The notes under the pieces were generated by a model, which searched no databases, was not told the DNA's origin, and saw nothing but the letters and a program-made list of their open reading frames with translations. A program made the position numbers and the translations under genes. Shown one piece after another: positions 46,497-54,852 of a stretch of 64,000 bases of DNA (the first letter of the stretch is position 1; each line of letters starts with the position of its first letter). The stretch is from positions 87,900 through 151,899 of the forward strand of contig CAZCEC010000005.1 in NCBI GenBank assembly GCA_964497615.1, read 5' to 3'. This DNA comes from CAZCEC01 sp964497615 (GTDB lineage: Bacteria > Chloroflexota > Anaerolineae > Anaerolineales > UBA6663).

Positions 46497-47120
46497 CTAT
46501 GATGTTGCTTTGACAAGCTCAATCACCCACACCCACGGGTTTGACGCCCAGGGCGCGCGCTTGCCGTTGATCGCGTTCCACACGTGGGCGAAGTAATCGC
46601 GCGGGTCGAGGCGGCTGAACAGGGCCGGCAGCGCGCCGGTCTCTTCGATGGCGTCGCGCACCGTAATGGCCTGCAGGCGCTCGACGCGCACGGCCTTGAT
46701 CTCCAGCGTGAGCCGCGAAGCCCAGCGGGGCATGTGCATGGGCGAGCGCCATTTGGGCGCGTCGTCGTTTCCGCGTGCGTCCTCAGCCGGCCACTGGCCT
46801 GGGTAGTCGGTGCAGTCCTCGGGCAGGTCAGCACGATACTCGATGTGGCAATCTCGCAACTCCGCCGGCTCGTCCGGGTTGGGCCACACCGCGCCCCACG
46901 TCTCGCGCACCCATAGGCGGTCGCCGCCTCTGCCAAACCGGCATCGAACGACATGGCCGTGATTGGGATTCACCGTGTCGAGCGTGATCCACTCATCGGG
47001 CACCCTCATGGGCAAAACGTCCAGCGGCTGATAGCGCCACACTCGCCGCGTCTGCGTCTTGCGGCCATCCAGGATGGCGCGCACCATCGGGCCGCTGAAC
47101 AGGATGGGGCGCTCTTTCAT
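46497..47120 (-). CDS. phage-type ASCH-like protein
   Basis: 207 aa. N-terminus ILFSGPMVRAILDGRKTQTRR is characteristic of a phage family related to ASCH proteins, and FAHVWNAINGKRAPW and NPWVWVIEL close the domain. ATG at 47,120 overlaps the preceding stop (ATGA). Two ASCH-like genes in one element suggest RNA/nucleoside handling. Confidence 0.78.
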   Translation of the reverse strand: MKERPILFSGPMVRAILDGRKTQTRRVWRYQPLDVLPMRVPDEWITLDTVNPNHGHVVRCRFGRGGDRLWVRETWGAVWPNPDEPAELRDCHIEYRADLPEDCTDYPGQWPAEDARGNDDAPKWRSPMHMPRWASRLTLEIKAVRVERLQAITVRDAIEETGALPALFSRLDPRDYFAHVWNAINGKRAPWASNPWVWVIELVKATS

Positions 47121-48394
47121 GCCAGCCTCCTGAACGGATCCATGCCGGCGCGGCGCAGGACGCCAAGCAGATCGTGGAAGTGGCAGGCCTGCCGGCGGCC
47201 GAGCGTGCGGAGCGAGACGGCGATAGCGCGCTGGTCGGGCGTGCGGGCGTGGAACTGGGCCCAGGCCTGCAGGACGCCGCGGACGATCAGCAGCTCGCGC
47301 GGCGAAAGCCGCTCGCGGCGGCGCAGGCGATCCATGGCGCGGGCGGCGCGCGGGAAGCGGCGGCGCAGCTCCTTCCAGTCGGCCAGCATGTCGCCGGCGT
47401 GGTTGAAGCGCACCGGGAGGTGGTGGGTCCGGACGATCCAGGGCAGGCGGCCGGCACGGCGTGTTTTGCGCAGCCAGAAATCGACGGACTTCGCGGGAGC
47501 GTGCATCATTGGCCCAATGCTCGCGGCGGTGAGGCCGGCGGCGGCAGCCAGCACGACGAAAGCCTGGGCGGCGGGCGTGGGGATGACGCGCGACTGACCG
47601 GCGCCGCCCTTGCCGTGCCAGGCGGTCAGTTGGAAGCCGGGCCGGGTGGCGTCGGAGCGCAGCACCCACCAGTTGCCCCAGCGGACCGCCGGCAGCCGGC
47701 CGTCGTGGATGGCCTGGTTGGCCATGCCGCGCGCGTTGCCGTGCCAGTCCTCCACCTGGCTCGGCGTCCACCACGCATCGTTCCACAGCTCGCGCCGGCG
47801 CTGGACCAGATCGCGGACGCGCTGCCAGAATACGCGGTCGGCGATGTACTTGTGCGCGCCGCGCGCCGCCGTGCCGCGGCCGATGTTCTCGAACTTGAAG
47901 TAGATCCAGTGGAGCGGGTTGACGACCCAGCGGAGAAGGGTGAGCCGGTCAATCACGCGCACCTGGCGCACCATGCGGCCTTCACAGGTGAAGGGCAGGA
48001 AGCGGGCCGGGATGATTCCGCGGTCCATCAGCTTGATGATGGTGTGGGAGTCAATGCCCAGGCCGTTGGCGACCTGGTTGCCGGTCAGGATGTCCGGCGC
48101 CTTGCTCGGCGGGGTGAGGTGCAGGTCGCGCTTCCAGCGCAGGCGGACGGCCAGGGCGGTGCGGCCCAGGACGCGGCCCATCTCTTCCTCGGATAGCCGG
48201 CCCAGGTTGCGGCGCAGGTAGTCGTCTTCCGACTCGGTCCACTTCAATGAGCGGCCGCGCTCGTTGCCGCGGGCGGCGACCACGACCAGGCGCTTGTTGT
48301 TCGTGCGCGCGGCGACGACGGCGGGATCCGCGCCGGCGGCGAGCTGGCCGTGGACGGCGGCGGCTTCGACCAGGGCGTCAAGGTCGGCTGCCAT
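47117..48394 (-). CDS. Myb/SANT-like DNA-binding protein, unknown role
   Basis: 425 aa. Near residue 50 it has a SANT/Myb-like helix set (KWTESEDDYLRRNLGRLSEE) and an HTH at about residue 105 (GLGIDSHTIIKLMDRG). The remainder is Arg/Trp-rich and may bind DNA. Start lies 1 base after the ParB stop. The next gene overlaps by 4 bases. Confidence 0.68.
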   Translation of the reverse strand: MAADLDALVEAAAVHGQLAAGADPAVVAARTNNKRLVVVAARGNERGRSLKWTESEDDYLRRNLGRLSEEEMGRVLGRTALAVRLRWKRDLHLTPPSKAPDILTGNQVANGLGIDSHTIIKLMDRGIIPARFLPFTCEGRMVRQVRVIDRLTLLRWVVNPLHWIYFKFENIGRGTAARGAHKYIADRVFWQRVRDLVQRRRELWNDAWWTPSQVEDWHGNARGMANQAIHDGRLPAVRWGNWWVLRSDATRPGFQLTAWHGKGGAGQSRVIPTPAAQAFVVLAAAAGLTAASIGPMMHAPAKSVDFWLRKTRRAGRLPWIVRTHHLPVRFNHAGDMLADWKELRRRFPRAARAMDRLRRRERLSPRELLIVRGVLQAWAQFHARTPDQRAIAVSLRTLGRRQACHFHDLLGVLRRAGMDPFRRLA

Positions 48395-48395
48395 C

Positions 48396-49478
48396 TCAGT
48401 ACCGGCGCTCCGGCGCCGTTTCAGCGATCGTGAGCGGCTGGGCGTGCGCGCCGCGGATCAGGCGGGTGATGAGCTCCACGCCGGGGCAGCCCTGGCAGGC
48501 GCCATGCACGTCGCGCACATTGCAGCCGCCGCAGGTCTCCTCGGCGGCGTGGGTGATGAGGGTCCAGGCCGGCTCGGGCACGCGGCCGCGCAGGGTCTCG
48601 GTCTTGATGTCGCAGCCGTCGCACATGGCGCGGGCAGCGGCCCGGACGGCGGGCCACTCAGCTCTGGCTGAACCGGCCGGCAGGCCGTGCCCGGTCTTGT
48701 CCTGGGCGTAGGCCAGGGCCGGCGCGAGGCCGGGAAGCGCGGGAGGCTGGGGGGCGCTGGGTACAGCGCGGCGCGGCGGGCGGCCGCGGCGGCGGTTGAC
48801 GCGCGACTTGGGATCGCCGAACTGCGCGGCGAGCTTGGCGCAGGCGGCGACAATGGCGTTGTTCGTCGCGCCCTGCTCGGACAGGCGGCGGGCCAGCTTC
48901 ACGCGAGCCTCGGGTTCAGGGATGAGCATGAGGGCGTCGGCCACTTTGTCCGACACGGGGAACTTGCCCTCGGCGATGAGCTGCTGGATCTCGTCATCGA
49001 GCTGGAGGAGCCTGAGCCGGAAAGTGATGCGGGACAGGTTGACACCGGAGCGCTCGGCGATCTCCAGGCGCGTCAGGCCTTCGTCCAGCAGGCGCTTGAA
49101 GTGCAGGCCTTCGCTGATCGGGTCCACGTCGAAGCGGACGCCGTTGGCGGCGGCCATGGTCAGGTACTGGCCGGCGCGGTCTACGCTGACGATCTCGGCC
49201 TTGAGCGGCGGGCAGTCGTCGCCGAGAAGCCGGGCGCCGGTGAGGCGCATGTTGCCGTCCACGACGTAGTAGCTGCCGGCGGCGCCGTCGGGCACGACGA
49301 CGAGCGGGTGGATGACGCCTTTCGTGGCGCGGATGCTCTTGGCCATGGCGCGGGCCTCGACCATGGGGTAGAAGCGGCGCATGTTCTCCGGGTGCGTCTT
49401 GAGCTGGTCCAGGCGCAGGTAGACCAGGCTGCCGGCGGGCGCGGGGGGCGCGGGCTGACGGTTGCGGTGCTTCTTCAT
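48396..49478 (-). CDS. ParB-like nuclease/partition protein
   Basis: 360 aa. The ParB/Srx N-terminal domain has PENMRRF, then YVVDGNMRLTGARLL and an HTH (LEIAERSGVNLSRITFRLRL). A Cys-rich C-terminal region (CDGCDIKTE, CGGCN, CQGCPG) may bind zinc or an Fe-S cluster, unlike classic ParB. No ParA is seen. Start overlaps the tyrosine recombinase stop (ATGA at 49,475). Confidence 0.8.
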   Translation of the reverse strand: MKKHRNRQPAPPAPAGSLVYLRLDQLKTHPENMRRFYPMVEARAMAKSIRATKGVIHPLVVVPDGAAGSYYVVDGNMRLTGARLLGDDCPPLKAEIVSVDRAGQYLTMAAANGVRFDVDPISEGLHFKRLLDEGLTRLEIAERSGVNLSRITFRLRLLQLDDEIQQLIAEGKFPVSDKVADALMLIPEPEARVKLARRLSEQGATNNAIVAACAKLAAQFGDPKSRVNRRRGRPPRRAVPSAPQPPALPGLAPALAYAQDKTGHGLPAGSARAEWPAVRAAARAMCDGCDIKTETLRGRVPEPAWTLITHAAEETCGGCNVRDVHGACQGCPGVELITRLIRGAHAQPLTIAETAPERRY

Positions 49479-50542
49479 GTCGACTCCCATCCAGGCTTGA
49501 AGGGCTTGGCTTCGCCGGTCTCGACTTCCTTGACGTAGGTCTGGACGTAGGCGAGGCCGGTGTGGCCCAGGGCGTTGGCGACGGCCAGGGGATCGCGTTC
49601 CTGTCGGTAGCGCTCGGTGCCGTACGTGTGGCGCAGGTTGTGCGGGCTGATGCGGCGCGCGATGCCGGCCGTCTTGGCGTAGTCCTGCAGGAGCTGGTAG
49701 ACGCGGATGCGCGTGACGGACCGCCCTTCCCCGTCCCACGATCCAAGGTTCCCAGGAACCTTGGTTCCTGGGATCGTTGGACGGTGCGGCGGCCATAGGG
49801 GGCGGGTGTCCGCCGTGTCGCCCAGCCGCAGATCTGCGGCGACGGCCCAGGCGTACACGTGGCCGACCACGGACGAGTCGACGACCACGGCGCGCCGCTT
49901 GCCGCCCTTGCCGTCCAGCACGTGGACGATGCCGGCGCCGTCCGGGCGGACCTCGACGTCGCCGGCGCGCAGGGCGCAGGCCTCGCTGACGCGCAGGCCG
50001 GAGCCGGCCAGGAGCGAGAACAGGGCGCGGTCGCGCGGGTCGTGGATCGCGTCCAGGAGGCGCGCGACCTCGGCGGCGGACAGGGCGCGGTCCTTGCGGG
50101 TGGGGCGCGAGGTGTCCTTCACGTCGGCCAGCCACTCGTTGACGCGCGTCTCGCTGACCCAGGGCTCGCCGGTGTCGGGCGCGCGGTCGAACACGGCCGC
50201 CTCGGCGATAAGCCAGCGCAGCCACAGGCGCACGGGGTTCAAGTGGTTGTTGACCGTTGAGGCCTTGTACGCGCCCGACTCTTCCTGCTGGCGGGAGCGT
50301 TCGCCGTACTCGCGCAGCTCGTCGGGGCCGATCTGGGCGGTGATGTTGATGCCGCGGCCGGCCAGCCAGATGCAGAAGTTCTTCAGGTGCAGCCGGTAGT
50401 TCTCGACCGTGGACGGCCGGCGCTTGCGGGCGACGATCTTCAGCCAGGCGAGGGCGGCGGCTTCGATGCCGCGAAACTGGCTGTCGCGTCTCGCACGGGC
50501 GGCTACGATCTCCTGCCTCTGGGGTTGCGGTAACAAGTTCAT
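49475..50542 (-). CDS. tyrosine recombinase/integrase (XerC/D-like)
   Basis: 355 aa. SAM-like N-terminal domain (about 20-115) and catalytic domain with Arg in GSGLRVSEACAL, HNLRHTYGTER and LGHTGLAYVQTYV (catalytic Tyr). An in-frame GC-rich palindromic insert encodes about PTIPGTKVPGNLGSWD between catalytic motifs. It may resolve multimers or integrate cassettes, alongside the serine recombinase. Confidence 0.88.
   Translation of the reverse strand: MNLLPQPQRQEIVAARARRDSQFRGIEAAALAWLKIVARKRRPSTVENYRLHLKNFCIWLAGRGINITAQIGPDELREYGERSRQQEESGAYKASTVNNHLNPVRLWLRWLIAEAAVFDRAPDTGEPWVSETRVNEWLADVKDTSRPTRKDRALSAAEVARLLDAIHDPRDRALFSLLAGSGLRVSEACALRAGDVEVRPDGAGIVHVLDGKGGKRRAVVVDSSVVGHVYAWAVAADLRLGDTADTRPLWPPHRPTIPGTKVPGNLGSWDGEGRSVTRIRVYQLLQDYAKTAGIARRISPHNLRHTYGTERYRQERDPLAVANALGHTGLAYVQTYVKEVETGEAKPFKPGWEST
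49739..49776 (-). repeat. nested palindromic repeat inside the tyrosine recombinase gene
   Basis: CCAAGGTTCC-CA-GGAACCTTGG (49,743-49,764) and CCCAGGAACC-TT-GGTTCCTGGG (49,751-49,772) are overlapping perfect palindromes, flanked by CGATCC / GGATCG. The 38-bp unit is translated in frame. Confidence 0.85.
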
Positions 50543-50751
50543 GTCGTCTTGACCAGTTCTTCCAGGACGGCGGCCTGGGCCAGCAGTACCTCGCGCTCGC
50601 GCGCGTGGCTCTCGTACTTCACGATGCCGTACGCGTTGAACAGGTGCGCTTCGAAGGCGAACCTGGAGGCCTCCTTGCGCAGCGCGGCGGCGCCGGCGCG
50701 CAGGGCGCTGGCGGTTGTGCGCTTGCTGGTGCGCTTGCGTTTGCGGTCCAT
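50539..50751 (-). CDS. small basic protein, unknown function
   Basis: 70 aa with a Lys/Arg/Thr-rich N-terminus and an Ala-rich helix (ALRAGAAALRKEASRFAFEA). Overlaps the tyrosine recombinase start by 4 bases; the next gene upstream is 2 bases away. Confidence 0.55.
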   Translation of the reverse strand: MDRKRKRTSKRTTASALRAGAAALRKEASRFAFEAHLFNAYGIVKYESHAREREVLLAQAAVLEELVKTT

Positions 50752-50753
50752 GG

Positions 50754-50954
50754 TCAGCCCTTCACCCGTCGTGGCGCGATCTTGTCGGCGGCGCGGCGCA
50801 GACTCTTCACGATCGCGCGCTGCTGATTGACCAAGGGCCTAAGAGTCCCCTGCTGTATGGCGTTCTGGACGGCGTGCTGCTCGAGCTCCCAGGCGGCGCG
50901 CTCGAGCCGGGTGGCCTGGGCGCGCAGTGTGGCGGCGAGGATGTGGCGGTTCAT
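50754..50954 (-). CDS. small helical protein, unknown function
   Basis: 66 aa, nearly all helical and Arg/Ala/Gln-rich (LRAQATRLERAAWELEQHAV). Start overlaps the preceding gene (ATGA at 50,951). Confidence 0.55.
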   Translation of the reverse strand: MNRHILAATLRAQATRLERAAWELEQHAVQNAIQQGTLRPLVNQQRAIVKSLRRAADKIAPRRVKG

Positions 50955-51352
50955 CGGAATACCACTCCGCTATCGCTCCGGGTACTGCGTGAATTCCGCT
51001 CGCTGGGCAGCAGGCTCAACTGGCGTGAGTAAAAGTGCTGCATGGCCAGGTTCTCGATGCGGCGCGCGCGGTCCATCATTTGCGCAGCCTGGGACCGCAG
51101 CCGGCCGACGGCCTCGTCGACTTCGCCTGGGCTGCTCGGGATGAAATAGCCGCCGTTATCGGCGACGACCAGCAGGCCGGCGTCGTTGGCGGCGTGCACG
51201 AGCTGGCGCAGGCGGCGGTCGCCATGCCGGCCCAGGTCCAGCGCGGCAGCCAGGTCGCGAGCCGTAAGGGCATTGGCCTGGCCGCGGGCGTGCTCGGACA
51301 GGTAGGCGTGGAAGTCACGCACCTCGTCGCGCTCGGGCTCAGTCGGCTTCAT
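50951..51352 (-). CDS. probable winged-helix DNA-binding protein
   Basis: 133 aa. A central segment (LTARDLAAALDLGRHGDRRL) looks like a winged helix, followed by a helical region and a Ser/Arg-rich tail. A DNA-binding role is plausible. Overlaps the preceding gene by 14 bases and the next by 4. Confidence 0.6.
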   Translation of the reverse strand: MKPTEPERDEVRDFHAYLSEHARGQANALTARDLAAALDLGRHGDRRLRQLVHAANDAGLLVVADNGGYFIPSSPGEVDEAVGRLRSQAAQMMDRARRIENLAMQHFYSRQLSLLPSERNSRSTRSDSGVVFR

Positions 51353-51674
51353 CGATGCCCTCCAGGCCGTCGCCGAGGAAGTCGGCGCCGAACATCAGGG
51401 CGACCGGGTCCACCTGCATGCCCTGACACAATGGGCAGACGACCGTGTCGCTGCCGGCCGACACGATCAGCGCGCCCTGGCCGCGGCAGCGCGGGCATGG
51501 GTGCTCACGCATCACGTCGAGGCGGGCCAGCATGGCTTCGGTCCGGGCGCGTCGCTCCGGCTCGGTGGCGGGCGGCAGGATTGGGTCGAGCGACTCGGCC
51601 GCCTTGAGACCGTGATCCGCCAGGGTGCTGCTGAGATTGCGCAGGACGCGGGCGGCCGGACGTTTCCAGTTCAT
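51339..51674 (-). CDS. zinc-ribbon protein, unknown function
   Basis: About 111 aa. Two CxxC pairs (CPRCRGQG and CPLCQG) form a DnaJ-type zinc ribbon. ATG at 51,674 overlaps the upstream stop (ATGA); in-frame sequence further up is a shadow. Confidence 0.65.
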   Translation of the reverse strand: MNWKRPAARVLRNLSSTLADHGLKAAESLDPILPPATEPERRARTEAMLARLDVMREHPCPRCRGQGALIVSAGSDTVVCPLCQGMQVDPVALMFGADFLGDGLEGIDEAD

Positions 51675-52138
51675 GAGAACTCCTTGAGGTCCCAGGCAAT
51701 GTCGGGTGGGTAGCCGCGGCGGCGGCGTTCCTTGCCGGCGGCCGGCATGAGCGAGAAGAAACGCGCGATCGCGCCGAACTCGACGGCGGCCTGGCGCAGG
51801 TTGCGCTTGGACGAGCGGCCGCTGGCGAAGGCGCGCCAACTGCCCTTGACCTCGATCACCCACAACTCGCCGGAGCGGGTCTTGCCGACGATGTCGGGCG
51901 TGTAATTCCCGCCCGTCAGGTGCAACACGAAGGGCTCGTACCAGACGCGCTCGAAGTGCTGCGCGGGCACCCACTCCAGCCAGGCGCGCTCTTCCAGGCG
52001 CGACTTGACCCGCCGGCCGTTGATGACCAGCAGTTCACGCTCGCGACCCACCCTGCCCCGCACGCGGCCATTGGCCGGCGCAAGTTCTGGATTGAGGGCG
52101 ATCACATCGGGTGAGAGTGGCAGGTCTGACAGAGTCAC
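51671..52138 (-). CDS. PD-(D/E)XK-type endonuclease (DUF1064-like)
   Basis: 155 aa, GTG start. NYTPDIV, then IEVKGSWR and RNLRQAAVEF match the nuclease core (D...ExK) of small phage resolvase- or TnsA-like proteins. The gene follows a terminator/promoter module by 17 nt and starts a long operon that includes the tyrosine recombinase and ParB. Confidence 0.75.
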   Translation of the reverse strand: MTLSDLPLSPDVIALNPELAPANGRVRGRVGRERELLVINGRRVKSRLEERAWLEWVPAQHFERVWYEPFVLHLTGGNYTPDIVGKTRSGELWVIEVKGSWRAFASGRSSKRNLRQAAVEFGAIARFFSLMPAAGKERRRRGYPPDIAWDLKEFS

Positions 52139-52149
52139 TGGACGCTCCG

Positions 52150-52200
52150 GGCAAAAGAAACGCCACAGGCCCGCGCAGTTGACGGCGGACCTATGGCGTT
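52150..52200 (-). terminator. intrinsic terminator containing promoter-like motif E
   Basis: AACGCCATAGGTCCGC folds on GCGCGGGCCTGTGGCGTT (a few mismatches), followed by TTTCTTTT on the minus strand. The loop holds TCAACT of motif E. Confidence 0.75.
52156..52182 (-). promoter_or_regulatory. element motif TCAACT-N14-CGTTTCT, site E
   Basis: TCAACT (52,182-52,177), 14 nt, CGTTTCT (52,162-52,156), 17 nt before the GTG of the 51,671-52,138 gene. Confidence 0.65.
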
Positions 52201-52212
52201 AGGGAGACAAGC

Positions 52213-52440
52213 TCAGGCGTGCGAGTGCGCCTGGTCGTGCTCGTGTGCGTCGGCGTGCGAGTGGGCGCCGTGGCCGTGGACGTGCTGCTCGACCACGAGG
52301 GCGTTGAAGTCTCCGCCCACCAGCTCCGCCAGTTCCTGGAGCTCGTCCAGGATCTGCTGGCTGGTGCCGGGCATCTTGCTGGCGTCGACCTTGAGGTCGC
52401 CGGTGTCGGTGACGGTGATCTTGAGCTGTTTCTTGGCCAT
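52213..52440 (-). CDS. DUF2997-like small protein with His-rich tail
   Basis: 75 aa. The first 45 residues (MAKKQLKITVTDTGDLKVDA) resemble the small DUF2997 proteins that occur with Ycf46 and Ycf35. The tail has nine His in HVHGHGAHSHADAHEHDQ and may bind metal. It is 10 bases downstream of the DUF1257 gene. Confidence 0.65.
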   Translation of the reverse strand: MAKKQLKITVTDTGDLKVDASKMPGTSQQILDELQELAELVGGDFNALVVEQHVHGHGAHSHADAHEHDQAHSHA

Positions 52441-52450
52441 CTCGGTCTCC

Positions 52451-52774
52451 TTACCTATAGCTCGTCAATACAAACTCGCCCTGGGTCGCGCCGCGGCTTA
52501 CCATGTAGCCGCGCTTCTTGGCGAAGGCCTTGACGCGGGCGGTGGCGTAGCCGGCGGTGAGCTCGCGCAGCAGGCGGCCGGTGTAGGCCGACGTGTCGTA
52601 GGCGTCGAAGGCTTCGTCGGCCTGCCGGCGGGTGAGCTGCAGGCGGACGCCGTCGCGCGAGACGGTGACGTGGGTCTTGCTGTGCAGCTCGACCGTGATG
52701 CCGGCGGCCTCGGCGGCGGCCTGGATGGCTTCCAGGTCCTTGAGCTTGGTTTCAACGCGGCTGAAGCATGGCAT
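52451..52774 (-). CDS. DUF1257/Ycf35-like protein
   Basis: 107 aa. The N-terminus MPCFSRVETKLKDLEAIQAA matches the DUF1257 (Ycf35) family, which begins MSHFSxIKTxIxDLxxL. Found as a neighbour of Ycf46-like AAA+ ATPase and DUF2997 genes in cyanobacteria, plastids and phages. Function unknown. GAAAGGA precedes the start and motif B lies further up. Confidence 0.75.
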   Translation of the reverse strand: MPCFSRVETKLKDLEAIQAAAEAAGITVELHSKTHVTVSRDGVRLQLTRRQADEAFDAYDTSAYTGRLLRELTAGYATARVKAFAKKRGYMVSRGATQGEFVLTSYR

Positions 52775-52812
52775 GGTCTGGGTCCTTTCAGTGAGTGTGA
52801 AAGCCTGGGGAG

Positions 52813-52839
52813 AGAAACGGCGGGGCGGTCCTAAGTTGA
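52813..52839 (-). promoter_or_regulatory. element motif TCAACT-N14-CGTTTCT, site B
   Basis: TCAACT (52,839-52,834), 14 nt, CGTTTCT (52,819-52,813), 38 nt before the DUF1257 gene. Confidence 0.65.
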
Positions 52840-52850
52840 ACCGCCCCGCC
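52813..52850 (-). terminator. intrinsic terminator of the AAA+ gene containing promoter-like motif B
   Basis: GGCGGGGCGG / CCGCCCCGCC form a perfect 10-bp stem with a 12-nt loop that contains TCAACT. The right arm is followed by GTTTCTCT on the minus strand. It follows the AAA+ stop by about 7 bases. Confidence 0.8.
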
Positions 52851-52856
52851 GGGGGG

Positions 52857-54464
52857 TTACAGCTCGATCGTGCGGCCGGCCGGCTCGGCGCTGGCGGACT
52901 CCGTGCTGAGCTCGCTGGCCGGGAGGGCGTTGGTCTGGCCCCAGGCGCGCAGGGCCTTGATGTCTTCGGCCCGCGAGCGGGAGATGGGGACGATCTGCCG
53001 GACCGCGCGCAGCAGGTCGTCGGTGTTGATGTCGCGGGCGCCGTCGTAGAAGCCGAAGTTGAGGGCGGCGTTGACGACCTTCTCGATCTCGCGGCCCACG
53101 TACCCGTCCAGCGCGGCGGTGACGGCGTCCAGGTCGAAGCGGGCGGGGTCCTGCCGGCGCTTGCGCAGGTGGATGCTCACGATCTCGGCGCGCTCGGCCG
53201 CGTTGGGCAGGTCCACCCAGAAGATGTCGTCGAAGCGCGAGAGCAGCTCGGGGCGCAGGTTGGTGATCTCGTTGGCGGTGGCCACCACGTACACAGGCGC
53301 GGTGCGCTCCTGCATCCAGGTGAGGATGGTGCCCAGCACCCGCATGCCCACCCCGCCGTCGCTGGAGCCGGTGCCGTTCATGCCGGCGAAGGCCTTCTCG
53401 ATCTCGTCCAGCCACAGCACGCAGGGGGCCACGGCTTCGGCGAGTTTCAGGGCGCCGCGCACGTTCGATTCCGACTGCCCGACCAGGCCGCCCATCAGCG
53501 CGCCGATGTCCATGCGGAGAAGGGGCATCTGGCCGCCGGTGGAGGCCTTGGCGCTGAGCGACTTGCCGGCGCCGGGCACGCCCACCATCAGGAAGCCGCG
53601 GGGGTTGTCCAGGCCGTAGGTGGCGGCCTCGCGTGAGAAGGCGGCACGCTTCATCTCGGTGTAGGCCTTGAGGTTCTTCAGGCCGCCGATGTCGGCCGCG
53701 GTGACGTCGGTGTCGAAGTGTTCCAGGTAGCCGGTCTTGCGGACGATCAGCTTCTTCTCGTCGAGGATCACGCGCACGGCGCGCTCGTCCAGTGCGTTGA
53801 AGGTGACGGCGGCCAGGGACAAGGCGCTGGAGGCATCGAAGGCGGTGAGGCCGGTCAGGGCGCGCAGGAGCTGCTCGCGGGTGCCGTTGCCCAGGCTGAT
53901 CTTGATGGCCGAGCCGGTGCGCTTGCTGACGGCGCCCTTGAGCCGGGCGGCGCAGTCGTCGAGGATCTTCTCGATCTCGCCGTTCTCCGGCAGCGGCCAG
54001 TCCATGACGGCCAGGTCCTTCTCCAGGTCGGCCGGCGTCTTGAACGTCGGCGAGAGCATGACCAGGGTGAACGGGCGCTCCTGGAAGACCAGGGCGATGT
54101 CGCGGACCAGGCGCAGCACGATGGGGTCGGCGAAGAAGGCGTGCAGGTCCTTGAACAGGAAGACGACCGACTCGGGCGCGGCGCCGCGGGCGTCGTCGCG
54201 CGCCCCCCACCCTGCCAGGGCGCGCAGGGCAGCCATGGGGTCCTGGGTCTCGTCGGCAGCCGGGTCGGACTGCCGGCGGTCGCCGGTGGCGCGGGCCAGG
54301 CCGGCGCTGACGGTCCAGATGAACAGGGACTTGCCCAGGTCGTCGGCCACGGCCTTGACGGCCGCCTGAACGCGGGCTTCCTCGGCGCTGGTGATCGTAA
54401 TCACCGGATACTTGGACCTGATGAGGCGTTCGAGCTTGGTGGCGGGGGTGACTTTGGCTGGCAT
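52857..54464 (-). CDS. Ycf46-like AAA+ ATPase
   Basis: 535 aa. An N-terminal domain starts with LERLIRSKYPVITITSAEEA, typical of Ycf46. The AAA+ module (from about residue 265) has Walker A GVPGAGKSLSAKA, Walker B VLWLDEIEKAFAG, sensor VVATANEI and PELLSRFDDIFWVDLP. Together with the DUF1257 and DUF2997-like genes downstream it reproduces the ycf46-ycf35 neighbourhood. Role unknown; Ycf46 has been linked to photosynthesis regulation in cyanobacteria, which does not fit here. Confidence 0.88.
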   Translation of the reverse strand: MPAKVTPATKLERLIRSKYPVITITSAEEARVQAAVKAVADDLGKSLFIWTVSAGLARATGDRRQSDPAADETQDPMAALRALAGWGARDDARGAAPESVVFLFKDLHAFFADPIVLRLVRDIALVFQERPFTLVMLSPTFKTPADLEKDLAVMDWPLPENGEIEKILDDCAARLKGAVSKRTGSAIKISLGNGTREQLLRALTGLTAFDASSALSLAAVTFNALDERAVRVILDEKKLIVRKTGYLEHFDTDVTAADIGGLKNLKAYTEMKRAAFSREAATYGLDNPRGFLMVGVPGAGKSLSAKASTGGQMPLLRMDIGALMGGLVGQSESNVRGALKLAEAVAPCVLWLDEIEKAFAGMNGTGSSDGGVGMRVLGTILTWMQERTAPVYVVATANEITNLRPELLSRFDDIFWVDLPNAAERAEIVSIHLRKRRQDPARFDLDAVTAALDGYVGREIEKVVNAALNFGFYDGARDINTDDLLRAVRQIVPISRSRAEDIKALRAWGQTNALPASELSTESASAEPAGRTIEL

Positions 54465-54497
54465 CTTGGTTCCTTTCAGGATTGGCTGTCTCCCGAA

Positions 54498-54524
54498 AGA
54501 AACGGCGGCCAGGCCGGAAGTTGA
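54498..54524 (-). promoter_or_regulatory. element motif TCAACT-N14-CGTTTCT, site A
   Basis: TCAACT (54,524-54,519), 14 nt, CGTTTCT (54,504-54,498), 33 nt before the AAA+ gene, whose ribosome site is GAAAGGA. Confidence 0.65.
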
Positions 54525-54570
54525 AGCCTACCCCGCAAGGGGGCGTTCCTGTGAAGTTGTGGGGATAAGG

Positions 54571-54852
54571 CTAGTCGTGCGACTGGGCAAGGATCTGCTG
54601 CACGCGTTGACGGGTCAGGCCGACTTCGCGGGCGATGAAGTTCAGGGTCCAGCCTTCTTCGTGGCGCAGTCGCCGGATACGGTCATTGCGGGCTCGCATG
54701 GCGGCGAGGCGCTGGTCGTCCTTTACCCGCTGACGCTTGCGCAGGCGGCGGGTGCGGCAGTCGTCGCAGATGCGCAGCTTGGACCACTTGCGCGGGGTGT
54801 AGTGGTTGGGGCAGCCTGGGGATTGGCATGGCAGCGGGTCGGCGCCGAGCAT
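54571..54852 (-). CDS. zinc-finger/HTH regulator
   Basis: 93 aa. Four cysteines (CQSPGC, CDDC) form a zinc knuckle near the N-terminus, a basic helix follows, and the C-terminus holds an HTH (TLNFIAREVGLTRQRVQQIL) like that of sigma region 4/Cro-type proteins. Probable DNA-binding regulator of the element. Confidence 0.72.
   Translation of the reverse strand: MLGADPLPCQSPGCPNHYTPRKWSKLRICDDCRTRRLRKRQRVKDDQRLAAMRARNDRIRRLRHEEGWTLNFIAREVGLTRQRVQQILAQSHD

Noticed and set aside
49479..50225. Long N-terminal extension in the ParB frame
   Set aside because: Low-complexity Arg/Pro shadow of the tyrosine recombinase; ParB starts at an ATGA overlap.
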